A stretch of DNA of 64,000 nucleotides from Mauremys mutica. Taxonomy: Eukaryota > Chordata > Testudines > Geoemydidae. Shown piece after piece: positions 59,201 through 64,000 of this stretch (the stretch's first letter is position 1; every line of letters starts with the position of its first letter). The translations under genes and the position numbers were made by a program. The notes beneath the pieces are model-generated. The model had not been told where the DNA came from. It saw nothing but the letters and a program-made list of their open reading frames with translations, and ran no database searches. Location: assembly GCF_020497125.1 (NCBI RefSeq), contig NC_059079.1, positions 10,621,553-10,685,552 of the forward strand. The letters run 5' to 3'.

Positions 59201-62200
59201 TTAAAATCAAGATGTATTACATCTACTGTTTCCCTCCTATCCACTAGCCCAGTAACCATGTCAAAGAAGGAAATTAGGTTGGTTTTGCATGATTTGTTCT
59301 TTGTTCATTCAGGTGCTTACAACATGATTGTTTAATAATTTGTTCCAGTATCTTTCCAGGTGCTGAAGTCTGGCAGACTGGTCTTTAATTCCCTGGGTCC
59401 TCTTTGTTCCCCTGTTTAAAAAAAGATAGGTACTGTGTTTGCCCTTTTCCAGTCCTTTGGGACCTCACCCATCCTCCATGAGTTCTCATAGTGCTAATGG
59501 TTCTAAGATTGCTTCAGGTAGCTCCTTAAGTACCCTAGGATAATATCATCAGACTTGCAGACTTGAATACCTCTATCTTATCTAAACGTTCTTTAGCCTG
59601 TTTCTTCCCAGTTTTGGCTTGCATTCCTTCTCTCTTGTTACTATTGTGTTGAGTACCTGGTCACCATTAATCTTTTTAGTGAAGACTTTTGCTTCAACAT
59701 CTCAGCCTTCTTGATGCCACCAGTTATGAGCACTGCTTCCCCACCAAGCAGAGAACCTACATTTTCCTTTGTCTTTCTCTTGCTCCTAATATCATTTATA
59801 GAATGTCACCTTATTGCCTTGTATGACACTGTATGGAATATGAGTGACCATTTGTAATATTACTGATACAGATATTATAAATAGGGCCCTACCAAATTCT
59901 CAGTCCATTTTGGTCAATTTCAGTCATAAATTTCAGGATTTCAGCTATTTAAATCTGAAATTTCACAGTGCTGTAATTGTAGGGGTCCTGATCCAAAAAG
60001 GAGTTGTGTGTGTGGGGGGGGGGGAGATGACAAGATTATTGCAGGGGGGGTTGTGGTACTGCTACCCTTACTTCAGCACTGCTTCTGGCAGCGGCGCTGC
60101 CTTCAGAGCTGGGCAGCTGGAGAGTGGCGGCTGCTGGATGGGAGCCCAGCTCTGAAGGCAGAGCCGCCACCACCAGCAGCACAGAAGTAAGGATTGCAGT
60201 GTATGGTATTGCTACACTTACTTCTGCGCTGCTGCCTGCTGATCTGGGCCCTCAGTCAGCAGCTGCCAATTTCCGGCCACCCAGTTCTGACAGCAGCGCA
60301 GAAGTAAGGGTGGCAATACTGTGACCCCCCCTAAAATAACCTTGCAACCCCCAATTTGAGAAATGTTGGTCTCCCCCATAAAAATCTAAATAGTATAGGA
60401 TAAAAGCACACAAAAGACAAGATTTCACGGGGGGAGACCAGATTTCACAGTCCATGACACGTTTTTCATGGCCGTGAATTTGGTAGGACCCTAATTATAA
60501 AATTGCTTTAAATCTTACAAAATATGCCATGTATCAGTGGAAAAGTTATGATTTGCTAAATATGATAATCATGTTTGTATGTATGTATCATCTTTGTACT
60601 ATGAATTATAAATATGTGAGCTATATCTGTATCTCAAACTTTCTGGGTGACATCCCCAGACAGATTGGCATCAGTACTATCTAGCCTGCTTGATGGCCTA
60701 CCAAAGGCCATCAGCTATACAATGAACCCATTGAGAGAAGGCAGGGGTTACACCTATGAGTTAGCAGGACATGTAGGGACATGCCTACGGACAGCGGGTT
60801 CCAAGGCTTTTCCATGCCATGTGCTGAGCTTGTGTTTGGAACAAAGGATGTACAAGCCACATGGCAAAGGAGTAAGGACATAAAAGGCAGCTGCCTCATC
60901 TCCATTTTGTCTTCAGTGCTGCTTCCCACCTCTGAAGTAACTTAATTACAAACTGAAGCTTTGAACAAAGGATTGAACGACCCATCCAAGCTTTGGATGT
61001 ATTCCAGAGGGATTTTACATGCCAACAGACTCACCAATGCTGCTAAGAACCTGATATATGGATTCTGAAGTTGTATGTATCTGACAGTTTGACAATTTAA
61101 TGACTCTCTTCTTGTTCTTCTCTTTTCTAATAAACCTTTAGTTTTAGATATTAAAGGATTGGCTGACAGCATGATATTTTGGGTAAGATCCAAACTAATA
61201 TTGATCTGGTGATGTGGCTGGCCCTTTGGGGATCAAAAGAACATTTTTTTATAGTGAGAAGAGTTTTAAATAACTTCTCACTTTATAGGATCTATGTGCT
61301 AAATGGTAGCCAGAGAACTGGAATGTAGTAAAGGGGGCTGTGTGATTTCTTTTTCAGCTTCTTGATAACCAGTGTGGGGAATCAGGTGCACAGGTTGGTG
61401 AGTCTAACTTCAGTGTTAATCACCAATTTTGGGAGAATCTGCTCTCCATTTGCAGCCTGCCCTGACCTTGGCATTTTCAGTGTGGGATACCCTAGGCACC
61501 TACAGGTCACACCGTGTATTCGTCTTGCTAGGTGTAACTCATTTTGTGCCTTAGTCTTTCTGATTTTGTCCCTATACGCTTGTGCTATTCTTGTGTACAT
61601 TATGCTCAGAAGCCAGTCTTTCGAACAATCAAGGAACAGCTTTGGACTGTGAAGGAAGCTCTACTCTATTCTTAACTGTGACACCAGGATCTCACAGGCT
61701 GGTGGCAGGCTTTGTGGAAACTTCCCACACTGGAAAAACAATAAAAAAATATGAAGTCTCAATAAGACAGTAAGTTTCTAGATTGGATAAAGCAGGCTTT
61801 TGGGTTTTTCCCTTAGGGAATGACTACATGTACATTTCCTCCAAGGCTAGTATGAACTGGACAGGACATAGAGCTCTTCCAGTTTGTACATTTCCTCTTC
61901 CAAGTCTGGCTCTTTCTTGACCCCTTATGCACACCAAGCCATTTAACAGTTAAGAAGATGTAAGATTCTTCCCTCACTGGGAAGCACTGATCTCTAGAGC
62001 TTTGGAGCAAAACACAGAGCTAGTTGGAATATGAGACATGGTGGAGCAGAAGGCAAAGAAACAGGGAACTCACAACAAACTCCTCTTGCACAGCAAGAAT
62101 CACCTGCCACCGCAGACTCAAACAGCAAATGCCACTGTTTGGCTGAGAAGAGGCAAAACCAGATGAAACTGTTCCTACTGCAATCTACAATAGCCATATC

Positions 62201-63310
62201 GGGGGAGAGACTGTTCCCATTTTCATTACTAAGTGCAGCTGAGGCACTCAGAGGGATTCCTTCCCTCAATGCAAACAAGCGATTTAGCAAAGCAAGTGGA
62301 AGGTTGGTACCTGGGAAAGGAAGTTTTAACAAATAAACAGCTACATGTGCTAGGGAATTTACAATAATTTATTCAAAGGGGACGCACTGTCACTTTAATA
62401 AACATAGGCCAAATTCAGATCTAGTGTAAGTGGGTGTGACCCTCATAGAAGTCAGAGGGCCAAATTCAGCAGTGACACAAGTTGGTCAGAAAATGGCATG
62501 TAAGTTACCTTCAGTCTGCACATCTACTGAATGCCAAATCTGGGCAAGTTACTGGGACACCACTTTACCATGTACACACACTGGATGTGAATTAGTCCAA
62601 ACATGTATCTTGTATGATCTGTTTATTTCACTATTGAATTTATCCCCCATTTTTAAAACAAAAATGAATTACCTTGTGGTACTAGCACCACATCAGAACA
62701 ACTGAAAGGATTTTTAGAATCAGGTTTAATGTCTAATATTTATAGTGTTGAATTACTGTTTGCAGTCATCTTGGAATACCAAGATATACTAGTCAGTTTC
62801 CTTGTTGATAGTGCAGCTCAGTTCCTGACTCTCATATGCCCTAGCAAAATATTACAAGGCGAGGTTACAAACACTGCAGGGGATTGTTTAAATGTTTTTC
62901 CCTTGGATTTCTAATAAAGAAAAGTGAATGGAAACATTTCCACTGACCCTAGAAAATCATGTTTATACAAGACCTACATTTTAAGCCTAATCTATTTGAC
63001 AGGATTGCTTCAAATTAGAACTCAACAATGAACACATGGCACAGTCTCCTTAGTCTCTCCTGCACACAACACTTACAGTCAGAAAACCCAGAAAGCACCA
63101 AGTAATATTCCTGGATCAATTCTATCCTACATTTAACAAGGACTTTCCTCTTCCACTGAAAGCCCCTCCCCACCCTTCGTGTAATGAATCCAACATACCT
63201 TGAGGCCTCTTTCGTACCGTCGCACTTTACCACTCTCGTCTGCCTCCTTTGCATTAGAGATCGCTGCCTTATAGTTTGCGATTCTGTCCTCTATCGTCCG
63301 CTGCAATTCA
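20099..63310 (-). CDS. CC2D1B: CC2D1B, all but the first exons (nineteen coding exons)
   Basis: CC2D1B belongs to the Lgd/CC2D1 family. These cytosolic proteins bind CHMP4 (ESCRT-III) through DM14 repeats and act in endosomal sorting and nuclear-envelope resealing; a transcriptional repressor role is also reported. Nineteen GT-AG exons join in one frame of 2191 nt, about 729 residues, ending in TAG at 20099-20101. The human protein is about 858 residues as remembered, so about 130 N-terminal residues lie beyond 64000. The DM14 repeats fall in exons at 63199-63310, 55883-56007, 50008-50138 and 42556-42728. The C2 domain spans the exons from 36422 down to 20099. The third repeat's VLEALQQRLEKYRSAAAQAK is typical. 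The paralogue CC2D1A is the alternative; the C2 tail and the ZFYVE9 neighbour favour CC2D1B. Introns are swollen by transposons, but no exon is broken. Confidence 0.93.
20528..21444. mobile_element. non-autonomous DNA element with short inverted ends
   Basis: The left end accatgtctacactag and the right end (reverse complement gccctttctacactac) match as short terminal inverted repeats. Both are followed inward by tttt-gacaaaag/ttggcaaaag style sequence. It contains a GT-rich tract near 20800-20870 and no real gene. Boundaries are approximate. It lies in the last CC2D1B intron. Confidence 0.6.
21477..21767. mobile_element. solitary DIRS-like terminus
   Basis: About 290 bp carrying the terminal motifs of the DIRS-like elements below: gttcttcaagatgtgagtcc and gagtgctccac on the left, and cctacagtggagcac plus agggacactactc on the right, with no internal region. 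It is a remnant left by deletion or recombination, in the last CC2D1B intron. Confidence 0.7.
21770..22010 (-). mobile_element. CR1-type LINE 3' fragment
   Basis: Contains reverse-orientation CR1-like blocks (tcatctagcttgacctcttg, ttgttccaatggttaattac). Truncated and old. A smaller fragment of the same region lies at 44748-44830. Confidence 0.65.
22196..22286 (-). CDS. CC2D1B: CC2D1B exon in C2 domain
   Basis: Thirty codons after a split glycine, GLFRSDKQVGTAHLKLDKLE then SECEIREIIE. The acceptor is caaacag and the donor gtatgc. The intron before it, 7.7 kb, is the second longest of those seen whole in this window and contains the decayed coding segment. Confidence 0.94.
22740..23168. mobile_element. 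MITE with agagctgg inverted ends
   Basis: The ends agagctggttggaaaa and ttttccagccagctct are inverted repeats. The interior is AT-rich with several attttgtt/aacaaaat mirror blocks. No clean target duplication is visible. It lies in the CC2D1B intron 22287-30012. Confidence 0.72.
23613..24700 (-). pseudogene. decayed coding segment of unknown origin
   Basis: On the minus strand an open frame without stops runs from 24308 to 23721 (195 codons and TAA). It has an ordinary protein-like composition (LDLSNTVSPSPLTVLKSLTQ, DNEDVKEGHKKEQGTIILVT). A minus-strand AATAAA follows at 23613-23618. Upstream, coding-like pieces in shifted frames (TASTCIYEDPSCPDSFPQKE; NFTFLKQTDRDITVHPSQHS) are broken by stops. 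This looks like a frameshifted old retrocopy, or the tail of an unknown element or gene. I do not recognise the family. It lies in a CC2D1B intron in the same direction as the host gene. Minus-strand pieces at 25260-25460 and 24954-25139 may belong to the same relic. Confidence 0.4.
25495..25640 (-). mobile_element. tRNA-derived SINE fragment
   Basis: The minus strand reads ggtcctttagcttaaacaat and later ggtcccaggttcagtctctg, which correspond to A-box and B-box spacing of a tRNA-like head. It is degenerate, so not a functional tRNA gene. Confidence 0.6.
26640..27325 (+). mobile_element. CR1 LINE 3' end, with MITE inside
   Basis: Reads aagaaactccaaagaaaagc, then atgggcttaatctgcagcaa, then the 3' UTR ending tttctatgattct, the CR1 closing motif. 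It is interrupted by the Tigger-like MITE at 26941-27133. A 27-nt piece at 26912-26938 is inverted relative to the other CR1 copy (see findings). Confidence 0.85.
26941..27133 (+). mobile_element. Tigger-like MITE, copy 3
   Basis: 193 bp, caccgctaccttgatataac to gttatatcgaggtagaggtg, flanked by TA at 26939-26940 and 27134-27135. It is inserted in a CR1 3' end and so is younger than that CR1. Confidence 0.88.
27990..28370 (+). mobile_element. CR1 LINE 3' end, second subfamily
   Basis: Contains acttcttcacacaatgcaca, gttcaaaaaagaactagata, ggacaacaggggatggatca and the ending gccattcttatgttct, a CR1 subfamily tail different from tctatgattct. Plus orientation, truncated at 5'. Confidence 0.8.
29120..29378 (+). 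repeat. MIR-like core SINE
   Basis: Reads gtctagtggttaagcacagg, then tggaatagctgtgacctttg, then gcctcagtttccac, matching MIR order in sense orientation. The rest of 28371-30012 shows no feature. Confidence 0.72.
30013..30112 (-). CDS. CC2D1B: CC2D1B exon in C2 domain
   Basis: Reads EYDQLFKLTINRNHRGFRRV then IQTKGIKFEIFHKG, a strongly conserved part of the C2 domain. The acceptor is tttctag and the donor gtaagt. Confidence 0.95.
30230..30465 (-). repeat. MIR-like core SINE
   Basis: Reverse-orientation text: ccccactttacatatctgaa, gatcacacaataaatcagtg, gcagagccaggaac and a transfer-RNA-like end. It includes a short catcatcatcat run. Confidence 0.65.
31746..32012 (-). mobile_element. hAT-like element, family A copy 2
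   Basis: Inverted relative to 12536-12846: it starts caagggtagtcaacctatgg and ends gttgccgacccctg. It has an exact 8-bp duplication GCTTACAG at 31738-31745 and 32013-32020. It lies just beside the 52-nt CC2D1B exon (32095-32146). Confidence 0.86.
32095..32146 (-). CDS. CC2D1B: CC2D1B 52-nt exon in C2 domain
   Basis: Seventeen codons plus one base, EQAQKSKTAVIKNTNSP, with acceptor ttaatag and donor gtttgt. It was found by searching for the family segment missing between its neighbours; the phase fits both. The donor is weak at +3 (T). A hAT element ends 82 bases away. Confidence 0.91.
32376..32830 (+). mobile_element. RTE-type LINE, decayed ORF2 tail
   Basis: The plus frame encodes EARLHWYGHVQWRP and then, after a stop, RGKPKTW. 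The KxxxxRLxWYGHVxR...RGRPKxxW arrangement is the C-terminal tail of RTE/BovB-type reverse transcriptase proteins. The 3' end is an aagaagaagaaa tail typical of RTE. Frames are broken, so it is dead. Confidence 0.75.
32831..34814. other. CC2D1B intron part, few features
   Basis: Mostly AT-rich unique-looking sequence. It contains a CA/CG-type microsatellite with a poly(A) tract (33959-34007) and a CR1 3' end at 34066-34195. No exon seen. Confidence 0.6.
34066..34195 (+). mobile_element. CR1 LINE 3' end, short
   Basis: Text ggttagacaaacatcgatca, gatggtctaggtatatttaa and the tail ctctatgattctatt mark a CR1 3' end of about 130 bp. Confidence 0.75.
34815..34873 (-). CDS. CC2D1B: CC2D1B 59-nt exon in C2 domain
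   Basis: Reads GVTPNDLDAFVKFEFHYPNT, the second C2 strand. The acceptor is ttgcacag and the donor gtgagt. Confidence 0.93.
35404..36242. repeat. GC-rich interspersed repeat with G-rich minisatellite
   Basis: About 840 bp of GC-rich sequence in an AT-rich intron. Its ends (aaggttgccaattttctaat; ccagtcgaaaatcagacacc then ggtcacccta) are weakly inverted. From about 35540 to 35790 variants of gggctctggggtggggccag repeat with a period near 35. The open frames over it are glycine/alanine-rich and spurious. Confidence 0.6.
36349..36422 (-). CDS. CC2D1B: CC2D1B exon, start of C2 domain
   Basis: Twenty-four codons with split codons at both ends, reading IFSELNSTEMHLIIVRGINL then PVPP, the first beta strand of the C2 fold. 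The acceptor is ctctccag and the donor gtaatg. Confidence 0.93.
36649..36812 (+). mobile_element. tRNA-derived SINE with CR1-type tail
   Basis: Starts gaatagctcagtggtttgag (A box) and ttgtgagttcaatcctt (B box), then a body ending gcagggggttggactagatg and ctatgattctatga, the same tail as CR1. This is the SINE type known from cryptodiran turtles. It lies between two C2-domain exons. Confidence 0.88.
37184..37300 (-). CDS. CC2D1B: CC2D1B exon, helical segment before C2
   Basis: Reads RFEKLAQGCKKDLEILQLAQ and on to HHFEERTFKII. The acceptor is tttacag and the donor gtacga. The intron upstream is only 235 nt. Confidence 0.93.
37536..37582 (-). CDS. CC2D1B: CC2D1B 47-nt small exon
   Basis: Fifteen codons plus two bases, YSRQFMHLGNITETS. 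The acceptor is tttgcag and the donor gtaagt. It is too short for open-frame finders; phase on both sides and family similarity support it. Confidence 0.9.
38064..38519 (-). pseudogene. DIRS-type gag, C-terminal part
   Basis: An open frame of 151 codons containing AESLQILLEEVKDQQHKLLD and IPPTYKCSNRKYYVAEKDLE, then FSHPIPNSLVVSVV. This order is what I remember for gag of sauropsid DIRS-like elements. It is followed directly by the element's terminal region, so no pol region was kept. Confidence 0.65.
39483..40634 (+). mobile_element. solo LTR inside the DIRS-like derivative
   Basis: 1152 bp starting TGTGACATTACACC and ending CCATCACA, flanked by ATGTC (39478-39482) and GTGTC (40635-40639), a 5-bp target duplication with one change. 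The uninterrupted site is seen in the other DIRS-like copy near 53870-53885 (gagggacatgtccttcc). It has a TATA-like tctatttaa at 39915 and AATAAA at 40225-40230. No internal retroviral genes are present. Confidence 0.82.
41515..41680. repeat. old interspersed repeat fragment
   Basis: Text such as gacacctaaaccaatggcct and gatttaggtgcctaactaga recurs in related form at 5455-5520, 24840-24920 and 34895-34980. This shows an old scattered family of unknown class. Confidence 0.5.
41854..41979 (-). CDS. CC2D1B: CC2D1B exon before the C2 domain
   Basis: Forty-two complete codons, LPSPPTDDESDFIFIHHEDV then KLSQKAEEVYTQLIKLL. The acidic run and the QKAEEVY helix are family hallmarks. The acceptor is ttgtgcag and the donor gtaact. 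The next intron holds the gag-only DIRS derivative. Confidence 0.94.
42556..42728 (-). CDS. CC2D1B: CC2D1B exon, fourth DM14 repeat
   Basis: Two bases plus 57 codons. It contains QLEFLENRKKQYLKAAIKAK and NDLEQAKLYLRTAKNLDP, the DM14 repeat nearest the C2 domain. The acceptor is tttttcag and the donor gttagt. Confidence 0.94.
42869..42973. repeat. near-perfect 105-nt palindrome
   Basis: The arms 42869-42913 and 42929-42973 are inverted copies, identical at 44 of 45 positions (one C/T difference), around a 15-nt centre. RNA from either strand would fold into one long hairpin. It may be a MITE like MADE1 in mammals or a foldback element. It has no coding capacity and lies in the CC2D1B intron before the DM14-4 exon. 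Confidence 0.9.
42985..43205 (-). repeat. MIR-like core SINE
   Basis: Reverse MIR-style text: attgtccccattttacagaa, ggggaaacagaggttaaatg, gactcgtgcaaggc. It lies directly after the palindrome. Confidence 0.65.
43985..44190 (+). mobile_element. tRNA-derived SINE, second subtype
   Basis: Head as in 36649-36812 (gatagctcagtggtttgagc; cttgtgagttcaatcctt), but the tail is aggagattggtatatctcca then a TTA-type repeat (attattattattata). The same tail appears in reverse at 63898-64000. Confidence 0.87.
45010..45240 (+). repeat. MIR-like core SINE
   Basis: Order of gcctggatcccattcccagt, ctctggtttcccaacagtaa, gtgagccactttgagattct fits a decayed MIR-type SINE in sense orientation. Confidence 0.5.
45618..45822 (-). 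CDS. CC2D1B: CC2D1B exon, Pro/Thr-rich linker
   Basis: Sixty-eight codons plus one base, starting SEPPTQAPVAKKPAQLPEKP. It is the poorly conserved linker before DM14-4, rich in Pro, Thr, Ser and Lys. The acceptor is catgctag and the donor gtaagg. Confidence 0.88.
46647..46756 (-). CDS. CC2D1B: CC2D1B exon with weak donor
   Basis: Reads GFPPIPGVTSTDGDSTIAAM then LESASHLANMEEKEDEE. The acceptor is cttctcag. The donor is GAG|gtggac, poor at intron positions 3-6. It is the only GT before an in-frame stop, and the phase fits the next exon. Confidence 0.86.
47100..47774 (-). mobile_element. hAT-like element with three hairpin modules
   Basis: The right end gtgaatttggtagggcccta is the inverse of the left end of the copy at 59882-60493; the left end is truncated. 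Inside, three successive blocks (about 47208-47310, 47350-47435, 47458-47582) each start like acttctgcgctgctgccttc and end with its inverse (agctctgaaggcagc...cagaagta), so each can fold. The open frames over it are by-products. Confidence 0.75.
48282..48354 (-). CDS. CC2D1B: CC2D1B exon after DM14-3
   Basis: Twenty-four codons plus one base reading QYQDAIRTHKAGRKVNFAEL then PVPP, a sequence well kept in the family. The acceptor is gattacag and the donor gtaagt. Confidence 0.94.
48640..49025. repeat. GC-rich repeat with degenerate tandem units
   Basis: Starts ccaatggtccccaaactgtg and holds several degenerate units resembling cagctcctccctcatcccaa / ccatccccagttctgccccc. It is probably the interior of a non-autonomous DNA element; the class is not certain. 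It lies in the CC2D1B intron 48355-50007. Confidence 0.5.
50008..50138 (-). CDS. CC2D1B: CC2D1B exon, third DM14 repeat
   Basis: Two bases plus 43 codons, containing VLEALQQRLEKYRSAAAQAK and GRMHERIAK, a clear DM14 repeat. The acceptor is tattttag and the donor gtaaaa. A long plus-strand open frame (49507-50142) overlaps it antisense and is not believed. Confidence 0.94.
51211..51783 (-). pseudogene. DIRS tyrosine recombinase, partial
   Basis: A 190-codon open frame. It has SSLRVHLVALIAFHHPVEGY and FLKGIVNLFPQ, typical of the N-terminal part of sauropsid DIRS recombinases, then KITLARRIGEIAVLM, which matches the catalytic-arginine region. The later H-x-x-R and tyrosine motifs are missing from this frame, so the enzyme is incomplete. 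Confidence 0.78.
52364..53022 (-). pseudogene. DIRS reverse transcriptase / RNase H remnants
   Basis: The 52534-53022 frame begins MVYSCLDDCLLRVRP, where LDD is the catalytic motif, then QRLEFIGANLSTG. The 52364-52582 frame has LLLNTDASLIGWGTHLNDLM and IDNVA, the RNase H start and its later aspartate. The two frames overlap in different phases, showing a frameshift. Confidence 0.8.
53509..53597 (+). mobile_element. CR1/SINE tail inserted in DIRS-like element
   Basis: Reads ggtcctgctttgagcagggt, actagatgacctcttgaggt and atattctatgattctat. This is a CR1-type 3' end, or the tail half of the SINE, sitting inside the gag/RT part of the DIRS-like copy and in the opposite direction. Confidence 0.8.
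53639..53977 (-). pseudogene. DIRS-type gag, N-terminal part
   Basis: A 112-codon frame with GFKKCLLCNEAITIADTHSR and REGHVPQNCALCQHL, a Cys/His motif like that at 40640-40829, then a basic Ser/Lys-rich tail (KSAANCSRKSKKRV). It is the same family as the derivative at 37722-41337. Confidence 0.72.
54483..54593 (-). CDS. CC2D1B: CC2D1B exon, linker
   Basis: Reads DLKSLEKRQAPSNQMASVPV and on, a low-complexity linker between DM14-2 and DM14-3. The acceptor is cctcacag and the donor gtagga. The exon sits about 120 bases from the DIRS-like element that fills the following intron. Confidence 0.88.
55657..55732 (-). CDS. CC2D1B: CC2D1B exon, linker
   Basis: Twenty-five codons plus one base (KFTMVLEALDSGQPVDLQDM), finishing the DM14-2 segment. 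The intron to the previous exon is only 150 nt. The acceptor is gttttag and the donor gtaaga. Confidence 0.92.
55883..56007 (-). CDS. CC2D1B: CC2D1B exon, second DM14 repeat
   Basis: Two bases plus 41 codons, reading RQKEYKLAALKAKQQGDLEK and on to EYMKTGK, the lysine-rich DM14 signature. The acceptor is ttatgtag and the donor gtatgc. Confidence 0.93.
56220..56580. repeat. MIR-like SINE pieces, both directions
   Basis: 56220-56345 has reverse text (tattgactgaggaactgagg) and 56420-56580 has sense text (gtgaccctgagcaagtcaaa, ctgtgcctcagtatcct, ggtgctacggaagcgcaatg). They are two separate old insertions in a short CC2D1B intron. Confidence 0.6.
56643..56931 (-). CDS. CC2D1B: CC2D1B exon, linker after DM14-1
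   Basis: The longest CC2D1B exon here, 289 nt. It starts TLETMLAAMKKGKKINEEEM, then a Pro/Ser-rich linker. The acceptor is tgctag. The donor is placed at G|gtaggt because a later site would bring a stop in the next exon. Confidence 0.9.
56932..57969. other. CC2D1B intron part, nothing clear
   Basis: About 1 kb between the linker exon and the CR1 copy. It has a possible MIR-like stretch around 57480-57700 and no exon or open frame of note. Confidence 0.5.
58185..58354 (-). mobile_element. Tigger-like MITE, copy 4
   Basis: 170 bp, reverse orientation, with inverted ends cacctctaccccgatataac / atatcagggtagaggtg and TA on each side (58183-58184, 58355-58356). It is inserted in the CR1 about 25 bases from where copy 3 entered its own CR1. 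Confidence 0.88.
59821..61519 (+). mobile_element. solo LTR inside CR1, containing a hAT
   Basis: Sequence style matches the LTR at 39483-40634 (catgtttgtatgtatgtatc and aaagttatgatttgc blocks), with a TATA-like ataaaag at 60880-60886 and AATAAA at 61129-61134. The CR1 reads on at both sides, so this is an insertion. Exact ends are uncertain; TGTAT on both sides could be the target duplication. No internal genes. Without the hAT it is about 1.09 kb. Confidence 0.68.
59882..60493 (+). mobile_element. hAT-like element with two hairpin modules
   Basis: 612 bp with inverted ends tagggccctaccaaattc / gaatttggtaggaccctaa and an exact 8-bp duplication ATTATAAA at 59874-59881 and 60494-60501. It holds two hairpin blocks (about 60067-60190 and 60217-60306) of the type seen three times in 47100-47774. 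Confidence 0.86.
61611..63198. other. CC2D1B intron part, no feature seen
   Basis: AT-rich sequence up to the first DM14 exon. The short open frames (for example 61994-62336 on both strands) overlap each other and look accidental. Confidence 0.55.
63199..63310 (-). CDS. CC2D1B: CC2D1B exon, first DM14 repeat
   Basis: The first CC2D1B coding exon inside the window. One base completes a codon, then 37 codons read ELQRTIEDRIANYKAAISNA and on to YERGLK, a DM14 repeat. The acceptor is ctgtttccag and the donor gtatg. The next upstream exon is outside the window. Confidence 0.92.
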
Positions 63311-63897
63311 CTGGAAACAGCAGGAGATGTGATCTCAAAAAAAAAGGGGGGGGGAGGCGGGGCGGGGAGTAAGGCACATTATTTAATTTTCCCAAATTAC
63401 ACATGCTTCACCTTACCACTGAAAAGTAAGCATGAAACATATCCCTTCTGTACAAAATAACACACACACAGAGACTGGGCTCAGGAATCAAGACAGCAGG
63501 AAATGGAAAATTTATCTGAAACAGAAGGGCACTTGTACTGCACTAATGTTTCCTGGATCCATCTCTGGGCTTCCTATCAAAGGAGCAATAGAGAGAATTG
63601 GGTGGAGTAGTTTAGGAAACTTACAGCCACAGGGTTACTGGAGACTGAGTGGTTAGGACTAAATGAGGGAGATGATGCCTCTCAGACATCATGTGCCCAG
63701 GTGGGCTGGGTGTTATTTTGGGGTGCGAATGTTTGTTTTCTTCGCCATCTTAATTTTACATCTTTCGAGGATTCTCACAAATTGGCTTCAATACAAGATC
63801 TCTTCCCACCTCCCCTTGTAAGCTGGAAAGTCTGCAGTCTGGGACTTGCCCAGTGAAAAAAGCAACAGAAACAACCAGTTACCATCCACTACTTAGG
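63311..63897. other. CC2D1B intron, upstream of DM14-1 exon
   Basis: Contains a poly(A)/poly(G) low-complexity run at 63337-63370 close to the acceptor of the DM14-1 exon. No further CC2D1B exon recognised; the N-terminal exons must lie beyond the window. Confidence 0.5.
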
Positions 63898-64000
63898 TAA
63901 TAAAGGTAATAATTGGAGATATACCAATCTCCTAGAACTGGAAGGGACCCTGAAAGGTCATTGAGTCCAGCCCCCTGCCTTCACTAGCAGGACCAAGTAC
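63898..64000 (-). mobile_element. tRNA-derived SINE tail, cut by window end
   Basis: Reverse complement of the tail of the SINE at 43985-44190 (ggagatataccaatctccta, gtcattgagtccagccccct, tagcaggaccaagtac). The head lies beyond 64000. Confidence 0.85.

Larger units (their letters stand above)
57970..61610 (-). mobile_element. long CR1 LINE 3' portion, interrupted three times
   Basis: Starts at its 3' tail (agaatcatagaaataaaggg) and runs on the minus strand through ccattacttcttgtcctaca, ctctggactctctccaatat, ggaagtcatgtggaactgta and ctactgtttccctcctatcc, then resumes after the LTR at about 61520 (cttgctaggtgtaactcatt). It is broken by a MITE (58185-58354) and by an LTR (about 59821-61519), which itself holds a hAT (59882-60493). 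No coding frame survives. Confidence 0.8.

Noticed and set aside
1..64000. CRISPR array, operon, prophage or other prokaryotic system
   Set aside because: Spliced vertebrate genes and sauropsid repeats fill the window; no regular short direct repeats with spacers were seen.

Overview
The window is vertebrate nuclear DNA. It holds the 3' part of one gene on the plus strand and most of a second gene on the minus strand, arranged tail to tail. Every exon was placed by reading GT-AG splice borders and checking that the reading phase runs on from exon to exon.

Positions 1-14275 carry the last nine coding exons of ZFYVE9 (SARA, an endosomal adaptor of TGF-beta/SMAD signalling). They encode 386 residues, all of the SARA-type C-terminal domain. 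The zinc-finger, SMAD-binding and upstream parts lie outside the window. Positions 63310 down to 20099 carry the last nineteen coding exons of CC2D1B (Lgd family, ESCRT-III/CHMP4 regulator), about 729 residues: four DM14 repeats followed by the C-terminal C2 domain. The first exons of CC2D1B lie beyond position 64000. From memory, the human genome has the same convergent ZFYVE9/CC2D1B neighbourhood. The 5.8 kb between the two stop codons holds both 3' UTRs and old repeats.

The source is most likely a turtle, probably cryptodiran. The evidence is the combination of CR1 LINE 3' ends with the closing tctatgattct motif, tRNA-derived SINEs that share that CR1-type tail, DIRS-like tyrosine-recombinase retrotransposons, an RTE tail, MIR-like core SINEs and several hAT and Tigger-like short elements. 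This is inference from repeat style; no search was run.

Most non-exonic sequence is intron packed with repeats. ZFYVE9 introns hold two Tigger-like MITEs and two hAT elements with 8-bp target duplications. CC2D1B introns hold one DIRS-like element with gag, RT, RNase H and recombinase remnants (50343-54365), a second gag-only DIRS-like derivative split by a solo LTR (37722-41337), a single DIRS terminus (21477-21767), a long minus-strand CR1 broken by an LTR, a hAT and a MITE (57970-61610), three SINEs, a 45-nt-arm palindrome (42869-42973) and a decayed coding segment of unknown origin (23613-24700).

I found no RNA gene, CRISPR array or complete nested protein-coding gene. No wholly new system is evident. 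The best leads are the palindrome, the decayed coding segment, the repeat element with a variable number of hairpin modules, and a micro-inversion in a CR1 copy.
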